64,000 nt of DNA from Novosphingobium sp. BW1 (GCF_008107685.1 NZ_VIRF01000082.1:123343-187342); one strand, 5' to 3'; numbered from the stretch's first letter, positions 8,322 through 17,715 are shown. Program-made: numbers and translations. Notes: generated from the sequence alone by a model not told the origin.

Positions 8322-9712
8322 TCAGTGATGCGTGTAGGCCGGAGGCATCGGCGTAGCCCGCCAGCTCTTGGTATCCACGCCTTCGAACCAAAGGCGCGTC
8401 ACCGGGCCGGACCGCGGCCATATCTTCTGCAGGTTCGCCGTATCATAGAGGAAGCCGCCCCGCATGACCGAGGCGATGTCGCGCGCCTTGGCAATGTCCG
8501 AGCGCGGATCAGCGTCGAGCACGAGAAGATCGGCCAACTTGCCCGGCTCGATCATGCCCAGATCGGAAAGACGCCCGATGGTTTCCGCCGAACCCGCCGT
8601 CGCCGCGTGCAGCACCGCCTGCGGGCTCATCCCGCCCAGCGCATGGGCTTCCATTTTCCAGTGATAGCCGATCCCGGGCATTTCTCCGTGCGAGCCGATG
8701 CCGACCAATACGCCGGCCTTTGCGAGGCGGGCCAGGTCTTGCGCGATCACCGGGCAGCGCTCTTGTGAAAGGGGCTGGAACGTCCGGCTCAGGGTCAGCC
8801 TCTGGCGGATTGCGTTGCAGGGCCAGTGATGGCGGATCCTGGCATCGATCACCGGGTCCTCCTGGGCGACGAACCAGTCCGCCCCCGACCCGGCAGGTGC
8901 CCGGGCCGGACTGTCCTTCGCCGTGACGTCGACCTCGAAATAGTTCTGTTGGCGCTGGTCGGTCGCGGAGCGCAGGACCAGAATCCGGCTGCCATCGGGC
9001 GTGAAGAGCGGGTCCCGGTAATAGGCTGGGACCACATCGAGCTTGCGCGCGCCCGAGCCGTCGGCGAACGATCTCCAGACCGCCTCACCTTCGGCTTCGG
9101 ACCAAGTCACGAAGACGAGGCGCGTGCCATCCGGGCTCCAGGCCGGCTCGCTCGGCAGGTCGAGGTCGATGGGCAGGCGCCGTGCCTTCCCGTCACCAAG
9201 TTCCTGAACCCAGAGCCCGCCCACCCGGCGCTCGTAGTAAAGCCAGCGCCGGTCCGGCGACGCGGAAGCATCGAGCATCGAGCATCGAGCATCGAGCGTC
9301 GAGTGTCAGGTGCCGCGCGGAGCGTCGGGGGAGGGCTTGATCGGCGCCAGACGTTCCGCCTTGCCGTTCAGGGCAAAGCGCCCGAGCTCGTAGTTGTTGA
9401 GATCGGGCCGGAAGCGGCTGGCGAAGACTTCGTCCCCGCTGGCGCTCCAGGTGGGGGAGACCATCACGGTCTCGTTGTCGAAATCCGAGATCACGCGGGC
9501 CTCCGAACCATCGGGATGCGCGATCCAGATGTTCTCCGAGCCGTTGCGTTCGCACGACCGTCGCTGGTGAAAGTGATCCAGTGGCCATCGGCGGAGAAGC
9601 GCGGCTGGCTGTCGAAAGCAAGCCCTTCGCTTACCTGGGTCGCCGCGCCGCCTCTCGCGGGCATGGTGTACAGATTACCCATGACATCGAAGACGAGAGC
9701 GAAGCCTGTGCG
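8322..9712 (-). pseudogene. Broken TolB-like beta-propeller/amidohydrolase gene
   Basis: Three pieces of one gene can be read on the minus strand. The first (about 9712-9540) has FDVMGNLYTMPARGG and FDSQPRFSADGHW propeller repeats. A frameshift near 9540 changes frame to SENIWIAHPDGSEARVISDF. An in-frame stop at 9306-9308 follows, inside or next to a 7-bp repeat, after which AWSPDGTRLVF continues. From about residue 140 of the last piece the protein jumps to the end of an amidohydrolase domain (GMSPQAVLHAATAGSAETIG, then GKLADLLVLDADP), so most of the metal-binding catalytic core is missing. The N-terminal signal region is missing too. Intact relatives are large exported proteins of roughly 1000 aa. 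At least four separate lesions make this a clear pseudogene. Confidence 0.85.
9268..9309. repeat. 7-bp tandem repeat (GCATCGA) in the propeller/amidohydrolase pseudogene
   Basis: Four perfect GCATCGA copies (9268-9295), a fifth with one mismatch (9296-9302) and a sixth badly degenerate copy (9303-9309). Each unit is 7 bases, so copy-number change shifts the reading frame. The stop at 9306-9308 lies in the degenerate end. Confidence 0.9.
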
Positions 9713-9716
9713 GCGT

Positions 9717-9947
9717 TTAGCCAGCTTCCACGAAGGCACATTCAAGCCGCACTTCGTCGAGCAGGCTTTCGATGGCGGCGCGTTGGGCATCGGTGCCTCC
9801 AGGCCTGACGTCCCAGTTGCAATGTGGGTGTGTCTTCGTGTCGCGAACGATGACCTTGCCAACGGCTCGGCGCCAGGTCTGGGTGGTGCCGCCATTTTGC
9901 CGGACGAGGCGCGTTATCAGCAGGTGTTCGAGATCGGATGCCGTCAT
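9717..9947 (-). CDS. Small hypothetical protein
   Basis: Protein of 76 aa beginning MTASDLEHLLITRLVRQNGG; an upstream start would add 22 residues. The codon use and composition look coding: mixed charged and hydrophobic residues, a THPHCNWDVRPGG stretch and a helical tail. I do not recognise a domain. It lies between the zinc-finger gene and the pseudogene, whose truncated 5' end abuts this gene's stop codon. It could be a small cytosolic protein of unknown role. Confidence 0.55.
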   Translation of the reverse strand: MTASDLEHLLITRLVRQNGGTTQTWRRAVGKVIVRDTKTHPHCNWDVRPGGTDAQRAAIESLLDEVRLECAFVEAG

Positions 9948-10071
9948 GCCCACCGCATAGCTGTTCGTGTCGGCTATTCCAACACGGGTGCGGGTAGGCG
10001 CTCGAGCTGTCAATGGGAGGTGTGGAGGGCCAACCTTCGCGTGGCGAAGGTCGGTCCCATCGGCGCTGGCG

Positions 10072-10335
10072 TCAGCGCAATTGGCTGTCCTTGCTGCCGC
10101 GCCGGTTGATGTGGGAATGGGCGATCGTCTTGTCGCGTTGCCCCTGGCAGGCGACGCAGGTTCGCACGCCCGGCAGGGCTTCGCGCCGGCGAGGGGGAAT
10201 AGGTTCGCCGCATTCCTCGCAATATTCGAGCCCCTCGCCAGCGGGGATCCGGGCGCGGGCGCCGCGCACCGCGTCGCTTACCGTGTCATCAATCTGATCC
10301 TGCACCGCGCCATCGCGCGACCATCCACCGGCCAT
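10072..10335 (-). CDS. DksA/TraR-type C4 zinc-finger protein
   Basis: Protein of 87 aa. A coiled N-terminal part is followed by the four-cysteine finger CEECGEPIPPRRREALPG then CVACQ, the DksA/TraR C4 pattern. It has the short form typical of YbiI/TraR rather than full-length DksA (about 150 aa). These proteins enter the RNA polymerase secondary channel or remain uncharacterised. The ATG at 10335 has a GGGA-containing site upstream and is preferred over in-frame codons 4 and 19 residues earlier. Confidence 0.85.
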   Translation of the reverse strand: MAGGWSRDGAVQDQIDDTVSDAVRGARARIPAGEGLEYCEECGEPIPPRRREALPGVRTCVACQGQRDKTIAHSHINRRGSKDSQLR

Positions 10336-10397
10336 ATCCGTTCCCATTCGTATTGTGGGTAACGACGTGGGGACCCGAAGCGGGCGATTCAATGTTG

Positions 10398-10432
10398 TCT
10401 CCCCCAGACACCGCGTTCATGCGCTGGGGAGA
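10398..10432 (-). terminator. Probable terminator hairpin after the TonB receptor
   Basis: Inverted repeat TCTCCCCCAG / CTGGGGAGA with a 16-base loop, 12 bases past the receptor stop codon on the minus strand. There is no long T-run, so it may be only a weak terminator or an mRNA-stabilising hairpin. Confidence 0.5.
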
Positions 10433-10443
10433 GAGGGGCATCG

Positions 10444-12771
10444 TCAGAAGCGGGCGCGCAGGCCCAGGGTCCAGCGGCGGGGGGCACCCGGGCCATAGGC
10501 GCGCGGGTCGGACGCATCCGGGGCTTCGGCAAGGTCGACCTCGTCGACTTCGCTGAACGTGCCGAACGTGGCGTATTCGCGGTCAAGCAGGTTGCGCACG
10601 TTGGCAAAGAGCGAGAGGCCCGGGACCAGTTCCAGGCTGGCGCGCAGGTGGATCAGGATATAGCCGGGGACACGCGGGGTGAGGTTGGCCTCGTCGCCCA
10701 CCAGTCCCTGACCCGAGCGGGCGAGGACATCGCCGCCCACGGAAAAGGTCCGGTTGCGCCATACGCCTTCGTAGTCGGTGCTGAGCGTGGCGCCGTGACG
10801 CGCGATGCCAGGCAGGCGATCTCCGGTACGGACCTGGATCTGGCCGTCCGCGTCGGCGAAGGGATGCGAGGGGCTAGATACGGTGAGCGCCTGGCGGAAG
10901 GTGGCGTCGGTAAAGGCATACCCGGCCGCGATGCGCCAACCGCCGTTTCGCGCCTTCAGGGTCAGTTCCAGGCCCTGGCGGCGGGTCGAGCCCATGTTGC
11001 GGAAGTAGGCCCGGCCTCGCACCTCGGAGGCGACGTACTGGATGTCGTCGGTGTTGGTGGTGCGCCAGCCGCTGGCCAGCCAGTCGAGGGTCCATCCGCC
11101 CTGTGCGATCTGGCCCGCCGCGCCCAGTTCGAAGGTCTTGGCGATGACCTGCTTCAAGGGCGGGTCGGCCACGAAGAAGTTGGTGAGGCTGCACGGCGCG
11201 TTCTCGTCCGCGCAGGAGAGTTCGGCCGGGGTGGGCGTGCGGTTGGTTTCGGTATAGCCGGTGCGCAGGGTGAGGGCCGGGGCCACGCGCCAGTCGAATT
11301 CGATTCCCGGATTGAGGCGCACAAAATGGTGGTTGCCGTTGAGCGCGGTGCCGATGCCGTCGATCAGTTCGATGCGCGCGCGGTTGTAGCGCAGGCCAAT
11401 TTCGGTGCGCAGACTGTCGGTCAGGGGCAGGCTGTCGGCAAGGAACAGGCCCCAGTAGCGGGTGGTCGCGGTGAGGCGCACGGGCGCAATGGCGCCCTCC
11501 TCCTGCACGATCCGGAGGCCGAGTCCCTCGACGCTGCGATCCTCGGTCAGGAGACCGAGCGTGGTGTCTGCGCCAAACGTGCTGGTGCTGAGATCGTAGC
11601 TGACGCCCAGCGCGAGGTGGTTTTCTCCGGTCCACAAGGCGCGCTCGTCGATGATCTGGGCCAGCATGCCCATTGAGCGGGTATGGACATTGCCCATGTT
11701 GAGGACGCCGTAGCCATCAATGCCCGGGACGGCGGGGATCGGCTGGCCGTACGGGTCGGTCAGGACCCAGCTTTCCTCGCCATCATCATCGCCTGCCGCT
11801 TCGAGGCAGAGCAGGGCTTCATCGTCCTCGCACGGCTCGATGTCGGCGACATCGCCGTTGAGGGTCGAGACCCTGAGGCGCTGGCGGTAGGCGGTGGCCT
11901 CGATCCGGGTGTCCGAGCCAAGCGCGACCCAGGGGTGAATGCTGATCCGGCCATAGCGACTTTGCGAATTGTCCGGCCAGCTGAAGACCGAGCGGCGGCG
12001 CACGGCGAGCAGTTCGACAGGCGCTACGCCATTGCCGGTCAGGTTGGTGTCGGCCGCGATGAATTTTACATGGACCCCTGCATCCGTGCCATCAAGGCCA
12101 AGGTCCGCGTAGCCGTTGACGAGATTGGAGGGGCTGAAATCACGCCAGCCGCGCTCACGCCGGGACTGGAAGGCCCCGAAATAGCTGAAGCCCCCGGTGC
12201 TGCCCCCCGCCGAAAGGCTGATCGTCTGTTCACCATAGCGGCCGGTGGCAAGGGCGGCGTCCATGCCCGGATCGGTGCGTCCGGTTGCGGTCTGCAGCAC
12301 CATTGTCCCCCCCAGCGCGTTGAGGCCAAAGGCGGGGCTGGGGTCGGCAAGTGTGACGCTGCGAATCGCGGCGTCCGGGATGAGGTCGAAGCCAACCGTA
12401 TCGCCGAAGGGCTGGTTGAAGCGGGCGCCGTCGAGATAGACCGCGATGCCCTGCGCCTGGCCCTGGAGCGGGGAAGCGACGAAGCCGCGGTATACGAGAT
12501 TGGGCTGCCAGGGATTGCCTTGTGCGTCCTGCAGGCTGGCGCCGGGCAGCGAGCGGGTCAGCGCGCCCAGAAGGTCCGGCGTGCCCGTGCGGGTTATGTC
12601 GGCGGCGTCGAGCTGGATGGCATCGTCGAGATCGAAGCGCCCGCCGGGCGCGGTGACGACGATGGTCGGGGCCTCGTCGCCATCCGTCCGGGGGACGGCT
12701 GTCTGGGCGGAGGCCCGGGCGGCGAGGCTCGCGCACCACAGGCCTGCCGCGATCGCGGAGCATCTGCGCAT
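10444..12771 (-). CDS. TonB-dependent receptor
   Basis: Outer-membrane receptor of 775 aa. Signal peptide (MRRCSAIAAGLWCASLAARA). A TonB-box-like TIVVTAP comes near residue 37. The plug domain follows, with DLLGALTRSLPGASLQD and IAVYLDGARFNQPFGD. A long beta-barrel ends in the aromatic residue of WTLGLRARF. It has no N-terminal STN domain, so it should not signal to an anti-sigma factor. The substrate (siderophore, sugar oligomer or other) is not evident. No transport partner is adjacent; the next gene, tesB, is 146 bp upstream on the same strand. Confidence 0.92.
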   Translation of the reverse strand: MRRCSAIAAGLWCASLAARASAQTAVPRTDGDEAPTIVVTAPGGRFDLDDAIQLDAADITRTGTPDLLGALTRSLPGASLQDAQGNPWQPNLVYRGFVASPLQGQAQGIAVYLDGARFNQPFGDTVGFDLIPDAAIRSVTLADPSPAFGLNALGGTMVLQTATGRTDPGMDAALATGRYGEQTISLSAGGSTGGFSYFGAFQSRRERGWRDFSPSNLVNGYADLGLDGTDAGVHVKFIAADTNLTGNGVAPVELLAVRRRSVFSWPDNSQSRYGRISIHPWVALGSDTRIEATAYRQRLRVSTLNGDVADIEPCEDDEALLCLEAAGDDDGEESWVLTDPYGQPIPAVPGIDGYGVLNMGNVHTRSMGMLAQIIDERALWTGENHLALGVSYDLSTSTFGADTTLGLLTEDRSVEGLGLRIVQEEGAIAPVRLTATTRYWGLFLADSLPLTDSLRTEIGLRYNRARIELIDGIGTALNGNHHFVRLNPGIEFDWRVAPALTLRTGYTETNRTPTPAELSCADENAPCSLTNFFVADPPLKQVIAKTFELGAAGQIAQGGWTLDWLASGWRTTNTDDIQYVASEVRGRAYFRNMGSTRRQGLELTLKARNGGWRIAAGYAFTDATFRQALTVSSPSHPFADADGQIQVRTGDRLPGIARHGATLSTDYEGVWRNRTFSVGGDVLARSGQGLVGDEANLTPRVPGYILIHLRASLELVPGLSLFANVRNLLDREYATFGTFSEVDEVDLAEAPDASDPRAYGPGAPRRWTLGLRARF

Positions 12772-12917
12772 GATCCTTGATCTCTCCCTGGATCGAATTC
12801 GTCGGGAGAGCCTAGGAAGTGGGCAGCGATCCTCGCAATTGGACCTAGGACCAATCTGGAGCGACAGGTGGGGGCGGTGGTGGCCTGGCGCAGATTAGTC
12901 TCAACGTTGCAAGGACT

Positions 12918-13787
12918 TCAGCCCTCGATCGGGCGGATGAGACCTTCCTGCGTGGCGCTGGCGACGAGCGTGCCCTTGCGGTCGAAGAGGGCGCCGCGCG
13001 CATAGCCGCGGGCGTGCCCGGCCCAGGGGCTGTCCATGGTGTAGAGCAGCCAGTCATCGACATCGGGATCGGTGTGGAACCACATGGCGTGATCGAGGCT
13101 CGCGGCCTGGAGGCCGGGCGAGAAGAACTGCGTGGGGTGCGGCAGCGAGGTCGTGCGCAGCAGCGCGAAGTCGCTGATGTAGGCCAGCAGCACGCGCTGC
13201 AGCGCATGGTCAGCCTGCATAGGGCTGGCCATGCGCACCCAGTAGTGCTGTGCGGGAAGGGCATCGCTCTCACCAGTGCCGCTTTCCTCGGGCGCGACAC
13301 GCACTTCGAAGGCGGCAAGCTTGACCAGCGAGCCGGACGAGATTGCCTGTCCGCTGGCGGCGAGGGCCGTCACCAGATCGGGGCAGTCCTCGGGCGCGGG
13401 CAGTTCAGGCATGGTCTGGGCATGCGCGAAGCCCGGCTCGGCGCGGTGGAAGGAACTGGCAAGGTTCAGGATCGGGCGCCCGTCCTGGATTGCGACAACG
13501 CGCCGGTGGGTGAAGCTGCCGCCGTCATAGTCACGCAAGGTGCGGTAGATGATGGGCTTGCGCACGTCGCCTGCGCGCAGGAAGTAGGCGTGGAGCGAAT
13601 GGCACTGGCGGCCGTCTTCCACGCTGTGGGCGGCCGCGCGCAGGGCCTGGGCCACTACCTGTCCGCCGAAGACCCGGCCGGGCCCCGTGTCGCTGGCCGG
13701 GGCCCTGTAGAGATCGGTGTCGAGCCGCTCGATGGTGAGGAGTTCACGCAGGGCTGCGACGGGCGGGGCAGGCGGATTATCCAGCAT
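12918..13787 (-). CDS. tesB: Acyl-CoA thioesterase II (TesB family)
   Basis: Double hot-dog thioesterase of 289 aa, the usual TesB length. It hydrolyses acyl-CoA to free fatty acid and CoA in the cytosol. Visible motifs are GPGRVFGGQVVAQALRAA, the FLRAGD turn, and a second-domain LDHAMWFHTD holding the conserved aspartate. The start is set at MLDNPPAPP (13787), overlapping the MerR stop by 11 bases; another Met is 3 codons upstream. It is the last gene of the fadL-fadD-MerR-tesB operon, which suggests a role in balancing the acyl-CoA pool during fatty-acid use. Confidence 0.9.
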   Translation of the reverse strand: MLDNPPAPPVAALRELLTIERLDTDLYRAPASDTGPGRVFGGQVVAQALRAAAHSVEDGRQCHSLHAYFLRAGDVRKPIIYRTLRDYDGGSFTHRRVVAIQDGRPILNLASSFHRAEPGFAHAQTMPELPAPEDCPDLVTALAASGQAISSGSLVKLAAFEVRVAPEESGTGESDALPAQHYWVRMASPMQADHALQRVLLAYISDFALLRTTSLPHPTQFFSPGLQAASLDHAMWFHTDPDVDDWLLYTMDSPWAGHARGYARGALFDRKGTLVASATQEGLIRPIEG

Positions 13788-14217
13788 CGCTGGCATCCTT
13801 ATCAGGACGGGACTTGGCAATCCAGAAGTTCGCTTCGGCCTCGATCGCGACGAGTTCGTCCAAGGTCTGTTCGATCGCTTTCTTCTGCTTGCGTAGATCC
13901 TTGATGCGTTCCTGCACTTTTTGGCGCAGGTTGCGCATCTGCTCGACATGTTCGGGATCGACTTCGTAGAGGTCGAGGAAATCCTTGATCTCGCGGATGG
14001 TGAAGCCCAGCCGCTTGCCGCGCAGGATCAGTTGCATGCGGCCGATCTCGCGGCGCGAATAGATGCGCATGGTGCCCGCGCGCTGGGGCGAGATCAGGCC
14101 CTTGTCCTCGTAGAAGCGCAAGGTGCGCATGGTGACGCCCAGCTGGCTCGCCGCCTCCTGGATGCCGAGCATGTCGGGGGGCGGATCGCCGTCGGGTTCC
14201 GGCTCCAGCGCGTTCAC
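13777..14217 (-). CDS. MerR-family transcriptional regulator
   Basis: Regulator of 146 aa. The N-terminal MerR helix-turn-helix and wing read IQEAASQLGVTMRTLRFYED then KGLISPQRAGTMRIYSRREI. A long coiled-coil dimerisation helix follows (VEQMRNLRQKVQERIKDLRK). No cysteine metal site is present in the C-terminal part. MerR proteins of this type, embedded in fatty-acid or branched-chain degradation operons, sense acyl-CoA-type signals (for example LiuR/PsrA-like systems). The operon position between fadD and tesB suggests it controls this locus and perhaps the divergent-facing thiolase operon. Start overlaps fadD by 4 bases. Confidence 0.9.
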   Translation of the reverse strand: MNALEPEPDGDPPPDMLGIQEAASQLGVTMRTLRFYEDKGLISPQRAGTMRIYSRREIGRMQLILRGKRLGFTIREIKDFLDLYEVDPEHVEQMRNLRQKVQERIKDLRKQKKAIEQTLDELVAIEAEANFWIAKSRPDKDASDAG

Positions 14218-15923
14218 GCCGCTTCCCCGGTTTCGCCCCGGCGCGCGTTTTCCTCGGCGACGAGTTCCTTCTTGGAAAGCTTGCCGACAAGGGTCTTGGG
14301 CAGCGAGTCTCGAAATTCGATCGCGGAGGGCATCTCGATCTTGTTAAGGCGTTCGCGCAGGAATTCCAACAGTTCCTCATCCGAAAGCGTGTCGCCTGGG
14401 TGGAGTGCGACGAAGGCCTTGGGGGCCTGCCCGCGATAGGGATGGGGAATACCGATCACTGCGGCCTCGTTCACCATCGGGTGCTCGTAGATCGCCTCCT
14501 CGATGATGCGCGGGTAGACGTTGTAGCCTCCGCACAGGATCACGTCCTTGATGCGGTCGACGAGGAAGAGATAGCCGTCTTCGTCGATGTAACCGATGTC
14601 GCCCGTGCGCAGCGCGCCGTGGGTGAAGGTCTTTTTGCTTTCCTCCGGGCGGTTCCAATAACCTGACATGACCTGGGGACCACGCGCGCAGACCTCGCCC
14701 TTCTCTCCGACCGCGCACAGGCGTTCCAGGTTGTCGGGATCGCGGATTTCGATGGTCGTGCCGGGGAAGGCGGGCCCGCACGAGTTGTCCTTCACCTCAC
14801 CCTCCAGCGGGTTGCAGGTTATGATCGGGCTGGCCTCCGACAGGCCGTAGCCTTCCACCACGCGCACGCCGGTTCGCTCCTCGAAGGTGTGGCGCACTTC
14901 CAGCGGCAGCGGGGCACCGCCCGAAATGCACACCCGCACGCTGGAGAAGGCGCCGTGCGTCTCCTCGCCGTTGAGCGCGGTGTAGAGCGTGGGCACCCCG
15001 AAGAACTGGGTCGGCTTGGTGCGCAGCGCGGTCTTGAGGAAGGACTTCATCTCGAAGCGCGGCAAGAGGATCATTTCGGCCGCGGTGTCGATCGAGTAGT
15101 TGAGGACGGTCGTCAGTGCAAAGACGTGGAAAAGCGGGAGGACGCCCAGCGTGCGCTCCTGCGTCTCGGGCATATGGCCGACATGGGCGAGCATCTGCGC
15201 CGAATTGGCGGTGAGGTTTGCGTGAGTGAGCATCGCGCCCTTGGGGACGCCGGTGGTACCGCCGGTGTACTGCAGAACGGCGAGGTCATGCGGATCGCGG
15301 GCGACGGGATCGGGCGCGAAGCGGCGCGCGACAAGATCGTCGTAGGCGATGAAGCGCAGGTCATGCTCGGGGAAGGGTACGATGTCGCGGCGCTTGAAGA
15401 GCAGGAACGCGCCGCGCTTGAGTGAAGGGAGGGCGTCAGCAAAGGAGCACACGACGACGCGCTTCAACTGGTGCTTACCAAGCAGGTCCGTGACCTTGGG
15501 CATGGAGACCTGCAGGTCGGCGGTGACGAGGATTTCACAGCCGGAATCTTCCACGAGGTGGGCCATCTCGCGCTCGGTGTAGAGCGGGTTGAAGTTCACC
15601 ACGACGCCGCCCACGCGTAGGATCGCGAAATAGAGGATCACGTAATAGGGTGTGTTGGGCAGGCACAGGCCGACCCGCGTGCCCTTGACCACGCCGAGGT
15701 CCTGAAACCCCCGCGCCGCGCGTTGAGCAAGCTCACCGATCTCCTGGTAGGTCCACTTGCGGCCCATGAAGTCCACGGCGTGCCAGTCCCCGTGGGCCTC
15801 GACGGCATGGTCGAGCAGGTCGGTCAGCAAGCGCGGCGCGATGGGGGGCATCTCGTCCGCCGTGGGGAGGGAGGAAGTCTGTGCCAGGCGGTCGTTGCCG
15901 CCCATCTGCGCCGCGCTCATCAT
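14214..15923 (-). CDS. fadD: Long-chain fatty-acid-CoA ligase
   Basis: ANL-superfamily ligase of 569 aa that activates fatty acids with ATP and CoA. The P-loop motif is YTGGTTGVPKGAMLTH, the second motif EGYGLSEASP, and the hinge region TGDIGYIDEDGYLFLVDRIK. The catalytic lysine region near the C-terminus is SLPKTLVGKLSKKELV. It follows the FadL-type porin with a one-base stop/start overlap and is followed by MerR with a 4-base overlap, so import and activation are co-expressed. Chain-length preference is inferred only from the FadL partner. Confidence 0.92.
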   Translation of the reverse strand: MMSAAQMGGNDRLAQTSSLPTADEMPPIAPRLLTDLLDHAVEAHGDWHAVDFMGRKWTYQEIGELAQRAARGFQDLGVVKGTRVGLCLPNTPYYVILYFAILRVGGVVVNFNPLYTEREMAHLVEDSGCEILVTADLQVSMPKVTDLLGKHQLKRVVVCSFADALPSLKRGAFLLFKRRDIVPFPEHDLRFIAYDDLVARRFAPDPVARDPHDLAVLQYTGGTTGVPKGAMLTHANLTANSAQMLAHVGHMPETQERTLGVLPLFHVFALTTVLNYSIDTAAEMILLPRFEMKSFLKTALRTKPTQFFGVPTLYTALNGEETHGAFSSVRVCISGGAPLPLEVRHTFEERTGVRVVEGYGLSEASPIITCNPLEGEVKDNSCGPAFPGTTIEIRDPDNLERLCAVGEKGEVCARGPQVMSGYWNRPEESKKTFTHGALRTGDIGYIDEDGYLFLVDRIKDVILCGGYNVYPRIIEEAIYEHPMVNEAAVIGIPHPYRGQAPKAFVALHPGDTLSDEELLEFLRERLNKIEMPSAIEFRDSLPKTLVGKLSKKELVAEENARRGETGEAA

Positions 15924-17221
15924 CAGAAGGTCATCCTTGCGCCAAGAGAGAAGACGAGGGCGGAGGCATCAGTCAAGGTGCCGTCCACCAGGATCGGGGT
16001 CTGCACGGGTGTTCCTGCATAGGAGGCGGTGGTGCGGTCGATCGGCGCGTCCTCGAAGCTGATGTACGAGGCTGCAAAGTCCACCGTCAGGTTGCGAGTG
16101 GCCGCGTAGCTGGCACCGGCCGAGAAATTCAGGCGGTCGCTGTCGGGCACGCGCGCGTCGCGGTGACCATCGCGCGTGGGCGTCTGTCCGTATTGGATGC
16201 CGCCGCGCACGGTGAACTTGGGATCGATGGCGTAGTCAAAGCCGCCGGCCACAGTCCAGATGTCGCGGTAGCCTTCGGGGATCGAGGTGTTGATCGGGGC
16301 GCCCAGATCGATCGAATCGAATTCGCTCCAGCCCACGCGCACCGCCTGGAAGTTGAGAGTGAGCTCAGGCGTCGCGCGGTAACGGACCGAACCGATCGCC
16401 TGCCAAGGCGTGGAGAAGGTCGCGCTGGTAGCCACTTCCATGTTCTGCCCGGCCAGCGGCCCCAGCAATCCAGAATTGGTGAGCGTACCGTCGAGCTTGT
16501 GCTTGATCGCCGACTTGTAGGAGAGCCCGAGCGAGACCGGGCTGCGGTGCATCTGCGCGCCAACCGACCAGCCGGTGTTCCAGCCATCGCCCTTGAGGCG
16601 CTGGTGCCCGTCGGGAAGGGCGGCGGACAGGTTGGGCAGGTAGTTCGACAGTTCGGCCTTGGCGTGCTGGATGTTGAGGCCAGCGCCCAGATGAAGGCCC
16701 GGCGCCAGTTCGACCGCGACGGTGGGCTGGATGTCGATGGTGCGCAGCTCGGTCTTGTCGGCGGTATAGCGCGCCCAGCTGTCTTCCGAATAGTCGGTTG
16801 TGAAGTTGTAGGGGGCGCTGACCGCAAGGCCGACGGCGAGCTTGCCAAAGCCATAGGCAATTGCGCCGGATGGCAGGACGCCGGTGTTGATCGGGTCCTT
16901 GGCCACCGGATCGCCGCCAACAGGGGTCGGCGCGGTCCCGGGGCGCACGATCAGCGTGTTCTCATCGCGGACTTTGCCGCGCGGCAGGATGGCGCTTGCG
17001 TGAAGGGAGGCTTCGCCCCCTTCCATCCCGGCAATGGAGGCCGGATTCCACCAGATCGATTCCACGCCCGTGTCGGCGGCTTCGCCCGAAAACGCGCGGC
17101 CCTGTCCGCGCACCGACTGCTCCTGAAGATAGAAACCTTGCGCATGGGCCGTGCTCGCCGCGCCCAATGCGCAGAACGATACCGCCGTGCAAAGGGCGAC
17201 CCGCCCTGTCATTCGTGTCAT
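15923..17221 (-). CDS. FadL/TodX-type outer-membrane hydrocarbon/fatty-acid transporter
   Basis: Outer-membrane protein of 432 aa. Signal peptide (MTRMTGRVALCTAVSFCALG...AHAQG). The mature N-terminus FYLQEQSVRGQGRAFSGEAA is the hallmark FadL/OmpP1 start, and IWWNPASIAGM carries the NPA loop that moves during transport. The protein ends in SLGARMTF with a terminal aromatic. A GGGAGAGAAG ribosome site lies upstream. It lets hydrophobic substrates diffuse laterally across the outer membrane. Being first in an operon with fadD argues for long-chain fatty acids or related hydrocarbons. Confidence 0.9.
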   Translation of the reverse strand: MTRMTGRVALCTAVSFCALGAASTAHAQGFYLQEQSVRGQGRAFSGEAADTGVESIWWNPASIAGMEGGEASLHASAILPRGKVRDENTLIVRPGTAPTPVGGDPVAKDPINTGVLPSGAIAYGFGKLAVGLAVSAPYNFTTDYSEDSWARYTADKTELRTIDIQPTVAVELAPGLHLGAGLNIQHAKAELSNYLPNLSAALPDGHQRLKGDGWNTGWSVGAQMHRSPVSLGLSYKSAIKHKLDGTLTNSGLLGPLAGQNMEVATSATFSTPWQAIGSVRYRATPELTLNFQAVRVGWSEFDSIDLGAPINTSIPEGYRDIWTVAGGFDYAIDPKFTVRGGIQYGQTPTRDGHRDARVPDSDRLNFSAGASYAATRNLTVDFAASYISFEDAPIDRTTASYAGTPVQTPILVDGTLTDASALVFSLGARMTF

Positions 17222-17280
17222 GTGTCTTCTCTCCCAAGAAGGATATTTTGTTGTCGTAAGACGTTAACGCGCGAAGGGGG

Positions 17281-17715
17281 CTAGTCGATCCGCGTCCAGG
17301 TCTGGGTCTTGCACAAGGGCCACACGATGCAGCCCTTCAGCTTGAGCGTGTCGGGGCCCTCAAGCGAGATCGTGGCCTTGTAGGTGCCCCCGTCTTCGGG
17401 GTTGTAGATCGAGCCTTTTTCCCACTTGTCGCCGTTTTTCTCGAAGCCGCCGATGATCTGCAGGCCCTGCAGCTTGCGGTCCCGCTTGGCTTCGTCGTTA
17501 TTGTTGACGTCGCGCAGGTTCGGGTTCTTCTTCAGGTTGTCCGAGCTGACGAGGCGGCCGCAGATCGAGGCGCCGCAGCGCGAAATCTCGATGGTGCCGT
17601 TCTTCGATGGAGTGCGCCAGGTGCCGAGCGCCGAATCGGCGCTGGCCGCCTGCGCAGGTGCGGCCAGGCCAAGCCCGGCAGCAAGCGCAAGAAGCGCGGG
17701 TTTGCTGGTGTGCAT
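17281..17715 (-). CDS. Secreted DUF2147-family protein
   Basis: Protein of 144 aa with signal peptide MHTSKPALLALAAGLGLAAP then AQAASA. The DUF2147 signature is visible: LGTWRTPSKNGTIEISRCG with the CGASICGRLV cysteine pair, LQGLQIIGGFEKNGDKWEKG and IYNPEDGGTYKATISLEG. The function of the family is unknown; members are periplasmic beta-barrel-like proteins, sometimes linked to lipid or steroid degradation. It sits 59 bp upstream of fadL on the same strand, between the two halves of the fatty-acid locus. The start at 17715 is chosen because it opens the signal peptide. Confidence 0.88.
   Translation of the reverse strand: MHTSKPALLALAAGLGLAAPAQAASADSALGTWRTPSKNGTIEISRCGASICGRLVSSDNLKKNPNLRDVNNNDEAKRDRKLQGLQIIGGFEKNGDKWEKGSIYNPEDGGTYKATISLEGPDTLKLKGCIVWPLCKTQTWTRID

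Noticed and set aside
9268..9309. CRISPR-like repeat array
   Set aside because: The unit is only 7 bases with no spacers; it is a simple tandem repeat inside a pseudogene.
10648..12780. Two plus-strand open frames opposite the TonB receptor
   Set aside because: They mirror the receptor's coding frame and have no ribosome sites or recognisable features.
15881..17284. Plus-strand open frame of 467 codons opposite the FadL gene
   Set aside because: FadL has a signal peptide, an NPA motif and a terminal aromatic; the opposite frame has none of these.
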